DNA from: Chloroflexia bacterium
Lineage (GTDB): Bacteria > Chloroflexota > Chloroflexia > Thermomicrobiales > UBA6265
Direction of reading: 5' to 3'
NCBI GenBank assembly: GCA_013698305.1
Contig: JACCVC010000065.1
Coordinates: 1 to 22,609, forward strand
DNA length: 22,609 bases
Below are positions 7,554 to 16,000 of this stretch, piece after piece (position 1 is the stretch's first letter; each line of letters begins with the position of its first letter). The position numbers and the translations under genes were made by a program. Below the pieces are notes generated by a model. That model worked only from the letters and a program-made list of their open reading frames with translations, did no database searches and was not told the DNA's origin.

Positions 7554-7905
7554 ATGAATCTGCCGGCGACGCTGGAAGCCGTGTTGATTCTGACGATTGT
7601 TTTTGTGCCAGGCGTCATCTTTGGCCAGCTTATCCAGCGAGCAGTCGCGCATTTTCCTGACAAGGCCGATGCGAGGCACTTCCTCGCAATCCTGGCATCC
7701 GGACTCTTTCTGCATATCGTCATATTTCCTTTCTCCACCAGATAGATCCTGGATTGGTATCTCTCCGGAGCTCTGGATGATCACTGGCTCCTCACGTATC
7801 TTTGGGCTGTCATCGCAATCTTTCTGTATGTGGATCAGCGCCGATGATATAAGCCGCATTGAGTACCTGGATGGCGGTACCACAGAAAATGATCCAGAGG
7901 AGTAG
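7554..7905 (+). pseudogene. Decayed DUF6338-like membrane protein gene (in-frame stop plus internal deletion)
   Basis: From the ATG at 7554 the frame gives MNLPATLEAVLILTIVFVPG and a second hydrophobic stretch, HFLAILASGLFLHIVIF, which resemble the N-terminus of DUF6338 proteins. A TAG stops it at 7743-7745. Past that stop the same frame continues with membrane-protein-like sequence, WYLSGALDDHWLLTYLWAVI, to a TGA at 7845-7847. In another frame the last stretch before 7905 reads ISADDISRIEYLDGG, which fits the C-terminal edge of the same family. The roughly hundred residues that normally lie between are absent. The simplest reading is a gene with a nonsense mutation and an internal deletion that shifted the frame. 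A short functional 63-residue protein from the first part cannot be excluded. The stop at 7903-7905 abuts the ribosome site of the next gene. The DUF6338 match is from memory. Confidence 0.55.
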
Positions 7906-7908
7906 AAG

Positions 7909-8223
7909 ATGAAAAAGATACTCTCAATAGTTGATACTCCGCCTCATCGAAAAGTCCTGCCAGACACAGGGAAACGGGCGGTTCAGCCCAAAGGAAATGT
8001 TGTCAGAAAGCCTGATCAACGAGTAACCAGCCAGATGAAGGCCATGTCGACTACCACTCACGAAAATGGAGAACTTTCAGGGGTCGCCTGGGCGCCAAGG
8101 AGGCGAGTTCTACCTGACACTGGCAAGCGAGCCATTCAGCCAAGAGGCAATGTGGTAAGAAAACCGGACCAAAGAGTCACCAGTCAGATGAAGCCAAAGG
8201 CAGTTGCTGCCAAGACAAACTGA
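7909..8223 (+). CDS. Small basic protein with two copies of a 31-residue unit, function unknown
   Basis: I do not recognise this 104-residue protein. It has an ideal ribosome site (GAGGAG, six bases, ATG). Residues 14-44 and 65-95 are two copies of one unit, each with VLPDTGKRA, then QP(K/R)GNVVRKPDQ and ending in RVTSQMK. The copies match at 28 of 31 residues, the changes being K/R, V/I and K/R. The unit is basic, has no hydrophobic core and looks disordered; the 20-residue linker between them is unrelated and the protein ends KAVAAKTN. There is no signal peptide, membrane helix or cysteine. The LPDTG in each copy is not in a sortase context. Met46 begins the linker before the second copy, so the gene may be a fusion of two tandem copies of a smaller gene. 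It sits three bases after the DUF6338-like remnant, in a stretch of about 52% GC against about 65% around it. Confidence 0.75.
   Translation: MKKILSIVDTPPHRKVLPDTGKRAVQPKGNVVRKPDQRVTSQMKAMSTTTHENGELSGVAWAPRRRVLPDTGKRAIQPRGNVVRKPDQRVTSQMKPKAVAAKTN
7948..8193 (+). repeat. Diverged direct duplication of a 93-base coding unit
   Basis: Copies lie at 7948-8040 and 8101-8193, in frame and of equal length without gaps. By my count 69 of 93 bases match while 28 of 31 residues match, and 19 of 22 changed codons are synonymous. It is an old duplication kept at the protein level. Confidence 0.85.
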
Positions 8224-8243
8224 CGTTCTCTAAGGTTGCTAAA

Positions 8244-8277
8244 GGCCCTCGGTGTTCTAATACCGAGAGCCTGTTTT
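8244..8277 (+). terminator. Intrinsic terminator after the repeat protein gene
   Basis: Arms GGCC-CTCGGT and ACCGAG-AGCC pair with one internal mismatch around an 8-base loop, followed by TGTTTT. It lies 20 bases after the stop and separates this transcript from the convergent ABC importer operon. Confidence 0.75.
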
Positions 8278-8311
8278 CGTTGAGCAATGCCAGGATCTAT
8301 CGAGTTGCTGG

Positions 8312-8956
8312 CTACGGGGCTGCGGCTCGTTGGGCGCGGGCAACGGGGGTGAGCCGTTCCAGGGCGCGGATAAGGATGTCGATCGTCAGCGAGAGCGCCG
8401 ACACGGCGACCACGCCGGCGAGGACCGTCGACTCACGTCCCAGCGCGAGACCCTGGAACATCAGCTCGCCGAGCCCGCCGGCATTGACCCAACCCGCTAT
8501 CGTCGCAAGGGAGATCGTCGTCACCAGGCCAGTGCGAACGCCGGCGATGATCACGGGAAGCGCCAGAGGTAGCCACACTTTGGCGAAGAGTTGCGCCTCG
8601 TTCATGCCGAGCCCGCGAGCGGCCTCGAGCGTTGCCGGGTCAACCCCATTGAGACCCGCGACAATGTTGCGCACGAGGAAGAGTTGGGCGTACATCACCA
8701 GCATGATCAGCGCTGGTCGTTCTCCTATGCCCTGGCTGGGTATCAGAAAGGCCAACAGGGCAATCGACGGGACGGTGTAGAGGATGCTGATGATCGAGAC
8801 GATCGGCGTCGTCAGCCAGAGAATCCGCGTGGCGAGGATGCCGAGCACGATCGCGATGGGCATCGCGATGCCCATCGCTGTCAGCGACAGCTGAATGTGC
8901 TCGATGGTGTGCTCCCACACGACATCCGGATTTTCTCGCAAATAGGTGAAATCCAT
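8312..8956 (-). CDS. ABC importer permease, quaternary amine/osmoprotectant type (OpuCB/OpuCD-like)
   Basis: The 214-residue inner-membrane protein is one of two permeases of a glycine betaine/choline-type importer. It has five to six helices, and the coupling (EAA) loop reads LEAARGLGMNEAQLFAKVWLP, followed by ALPVIIAGVRTGLVTTISLATIAGWV, a pattern characteristic of this permease family. It is the last gene of a four-gene operon, 28 bases after the ATPase gene. The ribosome site is weak (AAGGA about 11 bases upstream of the ATG), so it may depend partly on coupling. The C-terminal tail RAQRAAAP is short and cytoplasmic. Confidence 0.9.
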   Translation of the reverse strand: MDFTYLRENPDVVWEHTIEHIQLSLTAMGIAMPIAIVLGILATRILWLTTPIVSIISILYTVPSIALLAFLIPSQGIGERPALIMLVMYAQLFLVRNIVAGLNGVDPATLEAARGLGMNEAQLFAKVWLPLALPVIIAGVRTGLVTTISLATIAGWVNAGGLGELMFQGLALGRESTVLAGVVAVSALSLTIDILIRALERLTPVARAQRAAAP

Positions 8957-8984
8957 GGCCGAATGAATCCTTGGGAGCGCGAGT

Positions 8985-10025
8985 TCAGTCGCTGGCGGAG
9001 GTAGCTCTTCGTTCGGAAGCGTTTTCCTCGGCGTCCGAGGTGGATACGGCCTGCTGGATGTCCTCCATTGTCAGCGATTTCACCGGATGCCCGTCCTCAT
9101 CGACGACAGAGAGGCGCTCTGATCCGGTCTCGACCATCGTGCCAATCGCATCCCGGAGAAATGATGAACCGGAGATGGTGGGGTCGTCAACGTTCCTTTG
9201 GCCGTTGATGGCCGTCGCGGCAGAGGCGATGGGGATCAGGCTCATCCTTCGCAGCACGTCCTCCGCGCCGACAAGTTCCGCGACGAAGTCGTTGGCCGGG
9301 TTGGAGATGATCTCAAGCGGCGTGGCGAATTGCTCCACCTTGCCCTGTCGCAGCACCACGATCCGGTCGGCGAGACGCACGGCCTCATCGATATCATGGG
9401 TAACGAACAGGATCGTCTGCTTGATCTGGCGGTGGATACGCAGGAGTTCTTCCTGAAGTCGGTTGCGGGTAATGGCGTCGAGCGCGCCAAATGGCTCGTC
9501 CATAAGCATGGTCGATGGCTCTGCCGCCAGCGCCCGCGCCAGGCCAACCCGCTGTTGCTCACCGCCGGAGAGCTGGGCGGGGTAGCGGCGAGCATACGAC
9601 TCGGGGGGCAGCCCGACCAGGTCGAGCAGCTCCTCAACCCTCCGGTTGATCCGCGCTTTCTTCCATTTGAGCAGTCTGGGAACCGTGGCGACGTTGTCCG
9701 CTATCCGCATGTGCGGGAAAAGCCCGGTTTGCTGGATCACATATCCAATTTGCCGGCGCAACTGAGGCGCGGCCAGCTCATGCACCTCGGTCTTGTCGAT
9801 CCAGATCTTCCCGCCGGTGGGTTCGTAGATCCGGTTGACCATCTTCAGCAGCGTGGTCTTGCCGCAGCCGGACGGCCCCAGAAACACGACAAACTCGCCG
9901 GGCTCGATGTCCAGCGAGACGTTGTCGACAGCCGGATGGGGGCTGTTCGGATATTGCTTAGAGAGGTTTTCGAGCCGGATGGCGCTGCCGCCCTGAGGAT
10001 CGCGTTCCTGCTGCTGCCTGCTCAC
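8985..10025 (-). CDS. opuCA: ABC importer ATP-binding protein, quaternary amine type (OpuCA-like)
   Basis: The 346-residue ATPase powers the importer. It shows Walker A GPSGCGKT at 50-57, the Q-loop in IGYVIQQTGLFPHM, signature LSGGEQQR at 152-159, Walker B MLMDEPFGALD and the switch His in FVTHDIDEA. The QQTGLFPHMRIADNVA stretch and the rest fit the OpuCA/ProV branch. Residues from about 245 on resemble only a single, shortened CBS-type unit (ERLSVVDEDGHPVKSLT near the end), fewer than the paired CBS domains that act as osmosensors in some relatives. The start is a GTG with GGAGG six bases upstream. It is separated from the binding-protein gene by 158 bases carrying palindromic element 3. 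Confidence 0.92.
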   Translation of the reverse strand: MSRQQQERDPQGGSAIRLENLSKQYPNSPHPAVDNVSLDIEPGEFVVFLGPSGCGKTTLLKMVNRIYEPTGGKIWIDKTEVHELAAPQLRRQIGYVIQQTGLFPHMRIADNVATVPRLLKWKKARINRRVEELLDLVGLPPESYARRYPAQLSGGEQQRVGLARALAAEPSTMLMDEPFGALDAITRNRLQEELLRIHRQIKQTILFVTHDIDEAVRLADRIVVLRQGKVEQFATPLEIISNPANDFVAELVGAEDVLRRMSLIPIASAATAINGQRNVDDPTISGSSFLRDAIGTMVETGSERLSVVDEDGHPVKSLTMEDIQQAVSTSDAEENASERRATSASD

Positions 10026-10075
10026 ATATTGCCTCCGAACCAGCCGCGAGTTGAACGAATCTCAGAAACGAACAC

Positions 10076-10149
10076 GCGTAGGGGCCGACCCTTTGCCGGC
10101 CCGATTTCGCTTCAATTTCCATGGGCAGACACGGGGTCTGCCCCTACGC
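10076..10149. repeat. Palindromic intergenic element 3 (nested double hairpin)
   Basis: Outer arms GCGTAGGGGC (10076-10085) and GCCCCTACGC (10140-10149) are perfect inverted copies. Inside are two smaller hairpins: GGGCCG/CGGCCC (10082-10087 with 10097-10102), and GGGCAGAC/GTCTGCCC (10123-10130 with 10136-10143, loop ACGGG). It lies between the binding-protein and ATPase genes of the importer operon and has the same plan as element 5. Confidence 0.75.
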
Positions 10150-10183
10150 ATTCGCACCATCGCGGGGTTTAGCCGCGTTCCGG

Positions 10184-11179
10184 CTAGCCGCCGATGAAGC
10201 CGTTGTCTTCCAGGTACTGGCGGGCGACATCAGCCGGGTCCGCGCCGTCATCGCCATCGACCTGCCAGTTGAGGTCCGACAGCACTTCATCGGTGAGCGA
10301 GGTCGTTACCTCGTCGAAGCGGGTGGCGATGTCGGGATTGGCGTCGAGCAGGTCGGTCTGCACGACCGGCGCGACGTTGTACGGTGGCCAGAGGCCGAGA
10401 TCGTCCTCCAGCACGACGAGGTCGTAGCCGGAAATCTGCCCGTCGGTGCCGAACGCGAGCACGACTTCAGCTTCGCCGTCCAGAAGCGCCTGGTACTTCA
10501 GGCCTGGCTGCACCGGCAGCACCTCGATGTCCGCGAAGCCAGCGTTGTAGACCCGCTGGAGACCGAGCAGGCCGTCTTCGCGCTCGGGGAAGTCGGCTGG
10601 CGCGGAGATGGTCAGGTCGGCGGCGACTTCCGCAAGCTGCGAGATCGTAGTCACACCGCTCTCTTCGGAGTATTCGCGGCTCACAGCCAGCGCCTGGGTG
10701 TTGTTGGCGGGGGAGTAGGCCAACCAGGTCAGGTTGAACTGCTCCTGGTAGGCGTCCCGAACGATGTTGTAGACGTACTCAGCGTTGCCGCCGCCCGCGA
10801 CCGGTGAGGCCGACGGCGACGCGTCCGCGACCGGCGTGGCGGACGATGCTTCCGATAGCACCTCTTCGACCGACAGGCCGAGAACTTCGACCAGCGCCGT
10901 GCCCGTGTACTCCGGATAGAGGTGGATATCGCCACTCTCGAGCGCCTGGTGGGCGATCTGCGTGCCGCCCAGATTCAGCGACGCCTCGGTTTCCAGGCCC
11001 AGGTCCTCCAGCACCAACAGGTACATGTTGCCGAGGATGAACTGCTCCGTGAAATCCTTGGAGCCGACCACGACGGCGCCTTCCTGCGCCATCACCGCCG
11101 AGTTGAAACCGATACCAACCGTGGTAGCGGCGATTGGCGCCGCGAGGGCGCCCTTGACAACTGTGCGTCGATTCAACAT
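10184..11179 (-). CDS. opuCC: ABC importer substrate-binding protein, osmoprotectant type (OpuCC/ProX-like)
   Basis: The 331-residue protein binds the substrate outside the membrane. It opens with a twin-arginine-like MLNRRTVVKG and a hydrophobic stretch, and cleavage is likely after VMA at residue 31. The mature part begins VVVGSKDFTEQFILGNMY and continues with the family pattern LGGTQIAHQALESGDIHLYP then EYTGTAL, characteristic of the OpuAC-type quaternary amine binders. Between residues about 108 and 130 there is a low-complexity insert with TPVADASPSASPVAGGG, probably a flexible surface loop. There is no lipobox Cys, so membrane attachment would rely on an uncleaved anchor, or the protein is free in a periplasm-like space. 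The ribosome site is weak. The substrate (glycine betaine, choline, carnitine or other) cannot be told from sequence. Confidence 0.92.
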   Translation of the reverse strand: MLNRRTVVKGALAAPIAATTVGIGFNSAVMAQEGAVVVGSKDFTEQFILGNMYLLVLEDLGLETEASLNLGGTQIAHQALESGDIHLYPEYTGTALVEVLGLSVEEVLSEASSATPVADASPSASPVAGGGNAEYVYNIVRDAYQEQFNLTWLAYSPANNTQALAVSREYSEESGVTTISQLAEVAADLTISAPADFPEREDGLLGLQRVYNAGFADIEVLPVQPGLKYQALLDGEAEVVLAFGTDGQISGYDLVVLEDDLGLWPPYNVAPVVQTDLLDANPDIATRFDEVTTSLTDEVLSDLNWQVDGDDGADPADVARQYLEDNGFIGG

Positions 11180-11221
11180 GGTCTACACGTTCCTTTCCGA
11201 ATCTGCGTCCCTGCTGGGTAG

Positions 11222-11240
11222 TGTCCCGACCATCGGGACA
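11222..11240 (-). promoter_or_regulatory. Intercistronic hairpin in the osmoprotectant operon
   Basis: TGTCCCGA (11222-11229) and TCGGGACA (11233-11240) pair perfectly around a 3-base loop, directly after the first permease stop and before the binding-protein gene. No T-run follows on the minus strand, so RNA processing or 3'-end protection is more likely than full termination. Confidence 0.5.
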
Positions 11241-11242
11241 TA

Positions 11243-11884
11243 TCAGGCGGCTGGCACTCTCACCAGTCGCTCAAACCCGCCAAGGATTATTTCCGCCGAA
11301 AGCACAAGCGCCACGATCAGCAGCCCACCCGCGAGCAGGTACGTCGTATCCAGCAAGGAGATGCCGGTCACGATGTACTGGCCAAGCGTTCTGACGCCGA
11401 TGAACGAGGCGAGCGTTGCGCTCGCGAAGATCTCCACTGATGCCGACCGCATTCCCGCGATGATCACGGGCAACGCGAGCGGCAAATGGACCTTGAAGAA
11501 TACCTGCGCAGGGTTCATGCCAACCCCGCGCGCGGCTTCCAGGACCGATGCGTCGACCTGCCTCATTCCCGCATAGGTGTTGAGAATGAGGGGTGGGCCC
11601 GCAAGGATGGTCAGCGCTACCAACGCCGGTTGATAGCCGAAACCGAGCAGCGGGTAGAACAGAAAGATCAGTGCGATCGAGGGAATCACCCTGAGCGACG
11701 CCACCACGCCGACCGCCGCGGATCCTCCGGCCGTCCAGCGGGCGAAGAGGATGCCGAGCGGCACGAAGATGGCGGTGCCGATCGCGAGGGCGATCAGGCT
11801 GAGCTCGGTATGCATCCAGGCGAGCTCGAGTACCTCATCGGGCCGTTCGCGATAGAACTCCAGCACTTCCCTGAGTGTATCCAC
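11243..11884 (-). CDS. ABC importer permease, quaternary amine/osmoprotectant type (first gene of operon)
   Basis: The 213-residue second permease has the same fold and coupling loop as its partner (LEAARGVGMNPAQVFFKVHL then ALPVIIAGMRSASVEIFASA). About six hydrophobic segments are visible, including ALAIGTAIFVPLGILF, IPSIALIFLFYPLLGFG and the C-terminal LLAGGLLIVALVLSAEIIL. The start is a GTG; AGGAG lies about 12 bases upstream, further than ideal. As first gene it should carry the operon promoter, in the 352-base divergent gap. The two permeases are clearly paralogous and presumably form a heterodimer. Confidence 0.9.
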   Translation of the reverse strand: MDTLREVLEFYRERPDEVLELAWMHTELSLIALAIGTAIFVPLGILFARWTAGGSAAVGVVASLRVIPSIALIFLFYPLLGFGYQPALVALTILAGPPLILNTYAGMRQVDASVLEAARGVGMNPAQVFFKVHLPLALPVIIAGMRSASVEIFASATLASFIGVRTLGQYIVTGISLLDTTYLLAGGLLIVALVLSAEIILGGFERLVRVPAA

Positions 11885-12236
11885 GCTGCAAGCCGTCTCC
11901 TGACCGCGCGGAACTGTATGTCCGACACGACAACGACCCGGTACAAGGCGTGACCGGCGTTACTAGCAGGATACCGTAGCTGTCCAGTCCTGCACGATCG
12001 TCGCTACTGACGGCATCCAAATATAGAGGCATGGAGGGGCCCAAATTCTCTGAAGGTAAAGATTAACGTCTGTTTGTGACGCGGATTGTCCTTGGAATGT
12101 GACAAAAGCGACACAATCGACATCTACACTTCAGCCTGATATCAGGATGGGTCCTGGATCACCTGAACACGCCTCACGACCGTCTCAACGCCGAATCAGC
12201 CCGGCGGCAAGGCGGAGTCAATACGGAGAGAGCAGA
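11885..12236. other. Divergent intergenic region (352 bases) between two ABC operons
   Basis: No gene is supported here; the in-frame extension of the ATPase frame up to 12099 looks like leader sequence without ABC-family similarity. It is visibly AT-richer around 12015-12120, as expected for promoters. A TATATT on the minus strand (12020-12025) is a possible -10 for the importer operon, without a convincing -35. CTGATATCAG near 12137 is a short palindrome. The last 138 bases form a long leader for the FtsX-type operon. No terminator, riboswitch or tRNA was recognised. Confidence 0.5.
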
Positions 12237-13028
12237 ATGCTGGGAAGATTTCGATCGAAGAAGGCGGAAGCTCCGGTCAGCAGCGACAGTGACAACATCA
12301 TCGTTGCGGAGAACGTCGTCAAGACGTATGACACCGGCACCACCCGGGTCGAGGCGCTCAAGGGCGTCTCGTTCGCGGTGGGTCGCGGCGAGATGGTGGC
12401 GGTGATGGGGCCGTCCGGCTGTGGCAAGACGACACTGCTGAACACGCTTTCGGGCCTCGACTCGGTCGACTCGGGTCAGATCTGGCTGGAAGGCCAGGAT
12501 CTGGCGACGATGGGCGACAAGAAGCGCACCGACTACCGCGCCCGCCGGATGGGCTTCGTGTTCCAGGTGTTCAACCTGCTACCGGTGCTGAACGCGGTGG
12601 AGAATGTTGAGCTCCCGTTGCTGGTGGCGGGGGTTCGACTGTCCGAGGCGCGTGAGCGCTCGATGGCCGCGCTCGAGCGGGTCGAGCTGGCAGACTGGGC
12701 CGACCACCGCCCGGCGGAGCTCTCCGGCGGACAGCGCCAGCGCGTGACCATCGCCCGCTCGCTGGTCAATGATCCCGCAATAGTGTGGGCTGACGAGCCG
12801 ACTGGCGCCCTCGATTCCAAGACCGCCCAGGACATTATGGACCTGCTCGGCACGCTGAATCGAGATCATGGCATGACGCTGGTGCTGGTGACGCACGACG
12901 CCCACGTCGGCAACCAGGCGCACCGGATCGTCCGCATGCAGGACGGCGAAATCGTCGGCGAGGAGACGCCCTCGGCGTCGTCAGTTACTGAACAATCCAA
13001 TCACATCGCCGAGCCGGTGACGGTCTAA
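12237..13028 (+). CDS. ABC transporter ATPase, MacB/LolD family
   Basis: The 263-residue ATPase partners the FtsX-type permease encoded 37 bases downstream. Motifs: Walker A GPSGCGKT at 58-65, Q-loop in MGFVFQVFNLLPVLNAVENV, signature ELSGGQRQRV at about 161, Walker B IVWADEPTGALDS and switch His in LVTHDAHV. The NLLPVLNAVENVELPLL and DEPTGALDS stretches are diagnostic of the MacB/LolD/FtsE branch, which drives mechanical work on envelope substrates rather than classical import. I place the start at 12237, where GGAGAG precedes the ATG by six bases; the frame is open to 12099 but that part is unlike the family. The C-terminus is a Ser/Thr/Glu-rich tail. The role (lipoprotein, peptide or lipid handling) is not known. 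Confidence 0.9.
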   Translation: MLGRFRSKKAEAPVSSDSDNIIVAENVVKTYDTGTTRVEALKGVSFAVGRGEMVAVMGPSGCGKTTLLNTLSGLDSVDSGQIWLEGQDLATMGDKKRTDYRARRMGFVFQVFNLLPVLNAVENVELPLLVAGVRLSEARERSMAALERVELADWADHRPAELSGGQRQRVTIARSLVNDPAIVWADEPTGALDSKTAQDIMDLLGTLNRDHGMTLVLVTHDAHVGNQAHRIVRMQDGEIVGEETPSASSVTEQSNHIAEPVTV

Positions 13029-13065
13029 ATCACGCCCCGGTTCAACGAGCCGGGAGGAGACGTAC

Positions 13066-16000
13066 ATGGAAGCATTGTTTGGCATCCCCATGGTGCAGAT
13101 CATGGTGGTGATGGTTGGCCTGCTGCTGCTGTGCCTGGCGGTGGTGGCATTTATCGCCTGGCGCCGGCCGGTGATCTTCAAGCTCGGGGTGCGCAATATC
13201 CCTCGCCGGAAGGCGCAGACGACACTGATCGTGGTCGGCTTGATGTTGTCGACGCTGATCATCACGGCGGCGCTGGGCACCGGTGACACGCTCAACCGGT
13301 CGGTGACCAACTCGGTCTACGAGCTGCTGGGCCCGGTTGATGAACTGGTGGTGGCGTCGACCGATGGCGACGGCGAAGGGTCTGACCAGGCCGCCTTCAC
13401 CGAGACGATCGACGAGTCGTCCCTGGAGCTGGTGCGGGAGATGGCTGCCGGTAGCGGTGACGTCGACGCGATTGGCGGGCTGCTGATCGCGATGTCGCCC
13501 GCCGTGAACGTCGGAGACGCCAACCCGGAGGATGTGGTGTCGCTCAACGATCTGGTCGCGCTGGAAGACACGGTGGTGAGGACAGAGCCGTTGGTGCTTC
13601 TGGCCGGCATTGACGATTCCTCCTACAACGAGCTTGACGGAACGAACGATCTCAACGGGAAACCGGTAGATTTTGCCGCCTTCATCGACTCCGACGTGGA
13701 TGCCAACGTGCTGTTGAGCGAATCCGGAGCCACGGACCTCAACGCGGCGGTTGGCGACTTCCTCGTCCTGGCAATCAACAATGAGCCGGTGACGGTCCAG
13801 GTAGGGGCCATCGCCGAGGACTCGGTCATCACCGGCAGCCTCGACAGCCAGGGCATACCGGCAATGACGATGCAACTCTCCAGGTTACAGGCGTTGACGG
13901 GCCAGGAGGGCCGGCTCAGCGCCATTGGTATCTCCAACACCGGAGACGATCGGTCCGGGCTCGACCGCACCGGCGCCGTGGTGGAGTTGCTGCAACCCCA
14001 ACTTGCGGAAGTGGACCTCGGCATCAACACGATCAAGCAGAATTTCGTCGAGGAGGCGGAGCTGCTGGCGAACATCTTTGTCACGTTCTTCATCGTCTTC
14101 GGCCTGTTCTCCATCGCCGTTGGTGTGCTGCTAATCGTGCTGATCTTCACCATGCTGGCCGCCGAGCGGCGATCGGAGATGGGCATGGAACGGGCGGTCG
14201 GCGCGCAACGTCGATTGCTGATCCAGCAGTTCATCTCCGAGGGGGCAGGGTACGCGCTGCTCGCGGGACTGGTCGGCGTAGTGATGGGGGCGCTGGCGGT
14301 ATTCGGCATTGCGAACGGGATGCAGGCTGCGTTCGGAGACTTCATCGACATCTCCCCGTTCATCGAACCGCGCAGCATGGCCATCGCCTACGCGCTTGGC
14401 GTGGTGATAACCTTCCTGACGATCACGCTCGCGTCATGGCGGGTAAGCCGTCTCAATGTGGTGGCGGCGGTTCGCGACATCCCCGATGCCTATCACGCGA
14501 CCCGCAACCGGCGGCAGCTGATCTGGGGCCTTGTCATGGTCGTCGTCGGCGTCCTGATGGTGCTTGGAGCGCAATCCAACCGCAACGCGTTCCTGTTCCT
14601 GACAGGCGGAACGCTGATACCGTTCGGCATTGCCGCGGTGGCGACCTATTTCGGCTGGAAGCCACGATGGGTGCTGACGGTCGCCGGGTTGTATACGTTA
14701 ATCTTCTGGCTGTTGCCTGCCGACCTGTTCGAGACGATCTACGGTCGGTACGAGGGTGACATCGAACTGTTCCTGCTGTCCGGCATCTGTATCGTCGCGG
14801 CGTCAACCCTGGTGATCATTCAGAATCTTGACTGGATTCTCTCCGGCACTGAGCGGCTCGGTTCTAGGATGTCGGGCTGGTTGCCTGCGATCCGGCTGGC
14901 GGTGTCTTACCCCGGCGCCAACAAGGGCCGCACGGGCATGACCATCGCCATGTTCAGCCTGATCGTCTTCTCGCTGATGGTGATCTCGGTGATCAACGAA
15001 AACTTCTCGGCTGCATTTCTCGGTGACGATGCCGCCGCTGGCTGGGATGTCTCGGTAGAGACGACCTCGACCAACCCGGTCGATGATCTGGGCGCAGCAC
15101 TGGAGCGGGAGGGCTACGACACCTCGGAGATCGCCGCGATCGGCGTGCTGGACTCGGTGAGCCAGGCGACGTCAACGCAGCTGAGGAACTCTGGCGACGA
15201 GGACTGGTCGAGCTTCATCTTCGAGGTGGCGGACGAGTCGTACCTGGAGAACGCGACACTCTCATTCACCGGACGGGCGGAAGGCTACGATGACGATCAG
15301 GCGATTATCGATGCGCTGATCAATGAGCCGGATGTGGCCGTGATCGATTCATTCTCTCTCGCGAGTTCGGCGGAGTTCGGCGAACCGGAGGCATTCCGAC
15401 TGGAAACCGCCACCGCAACTGGCGCCTTCGAGGCTCCAATCGTGGAGGTGCGCCTCCCCGATGGCACGATCAACCAGATCCGGGTGATCGGCGTGATCGA
15501 CGGCTCGATCTCGTCGCTGTTCGGGCTCTATATGGGTCCGGAGACGGCCAACACGATATTCTCCGGCGAAGGTGAACCGATGCGAAGCTGGTTTGTGCGG
15601 TTCAACGATGGGGTCGATGCGACTCAGGCGGCCCTCGAAATCGAGCGCGTGCTGTTGCCAGTCGGCGCACAGGCGACGGATATCATCCAGGAGCTCGAGG
15701 ACAACCAGAGCTCGCAGCGGTCATTCCTGTATCTCTTGCAGGGGTTCATGGCGCTCGGCCTCGTGGTCGGCATCGCCGCTGTGGGCGTGATCGCCTTTCG
15801 AGCGGTTGTTGAGCGTCGTCAGCAGATTGGGATGCTGCGAGCGATCGGGTTTCAGCGGACAACCGTAGCTCGCGCGTTCGTGATCGAATCGGCGGTGATT
15901 GTGATCCTCGGCGTGCTGGCTGGTGGCGTCACCGGATTGATCCTGTCCTACACGCTGATCAAGAGTGATGACTTTTCCGCAGGTCTGGAATCGACCTTCG

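Noticed and set aside
7554..7745. Toxin-like or holin-like 63-residue membrane peptide
   Set aside because: The same frame continues past the TAG with matching membrane-protein sequence and a family-like end follows, so a decayed larger gene explains it better.
7960..8127. Two LPDTG motifs in the repeat protein, suggesting sortase substrates
   Set aside because: Both are internal and lack the hydrophobic helix and basic tail that must follow, there is no signal peptide, and no sortase gene is in the window.
7909..8223. RiPP precursor with two core peptides
   Set aside because: No modifying enzyme, peptidase or exporter gene lies beside it, the unit lacks Cys and has no typical leader/core boundary. 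It cannot be excluded but is not supported.
12099..12236. N-terminal extension of the MacB-type ATPase from an upstream ATG
   Set aside because: The extra 46 residues are unlike the family, and a ribosome site with proper spacing precedes the ATG at 12237.
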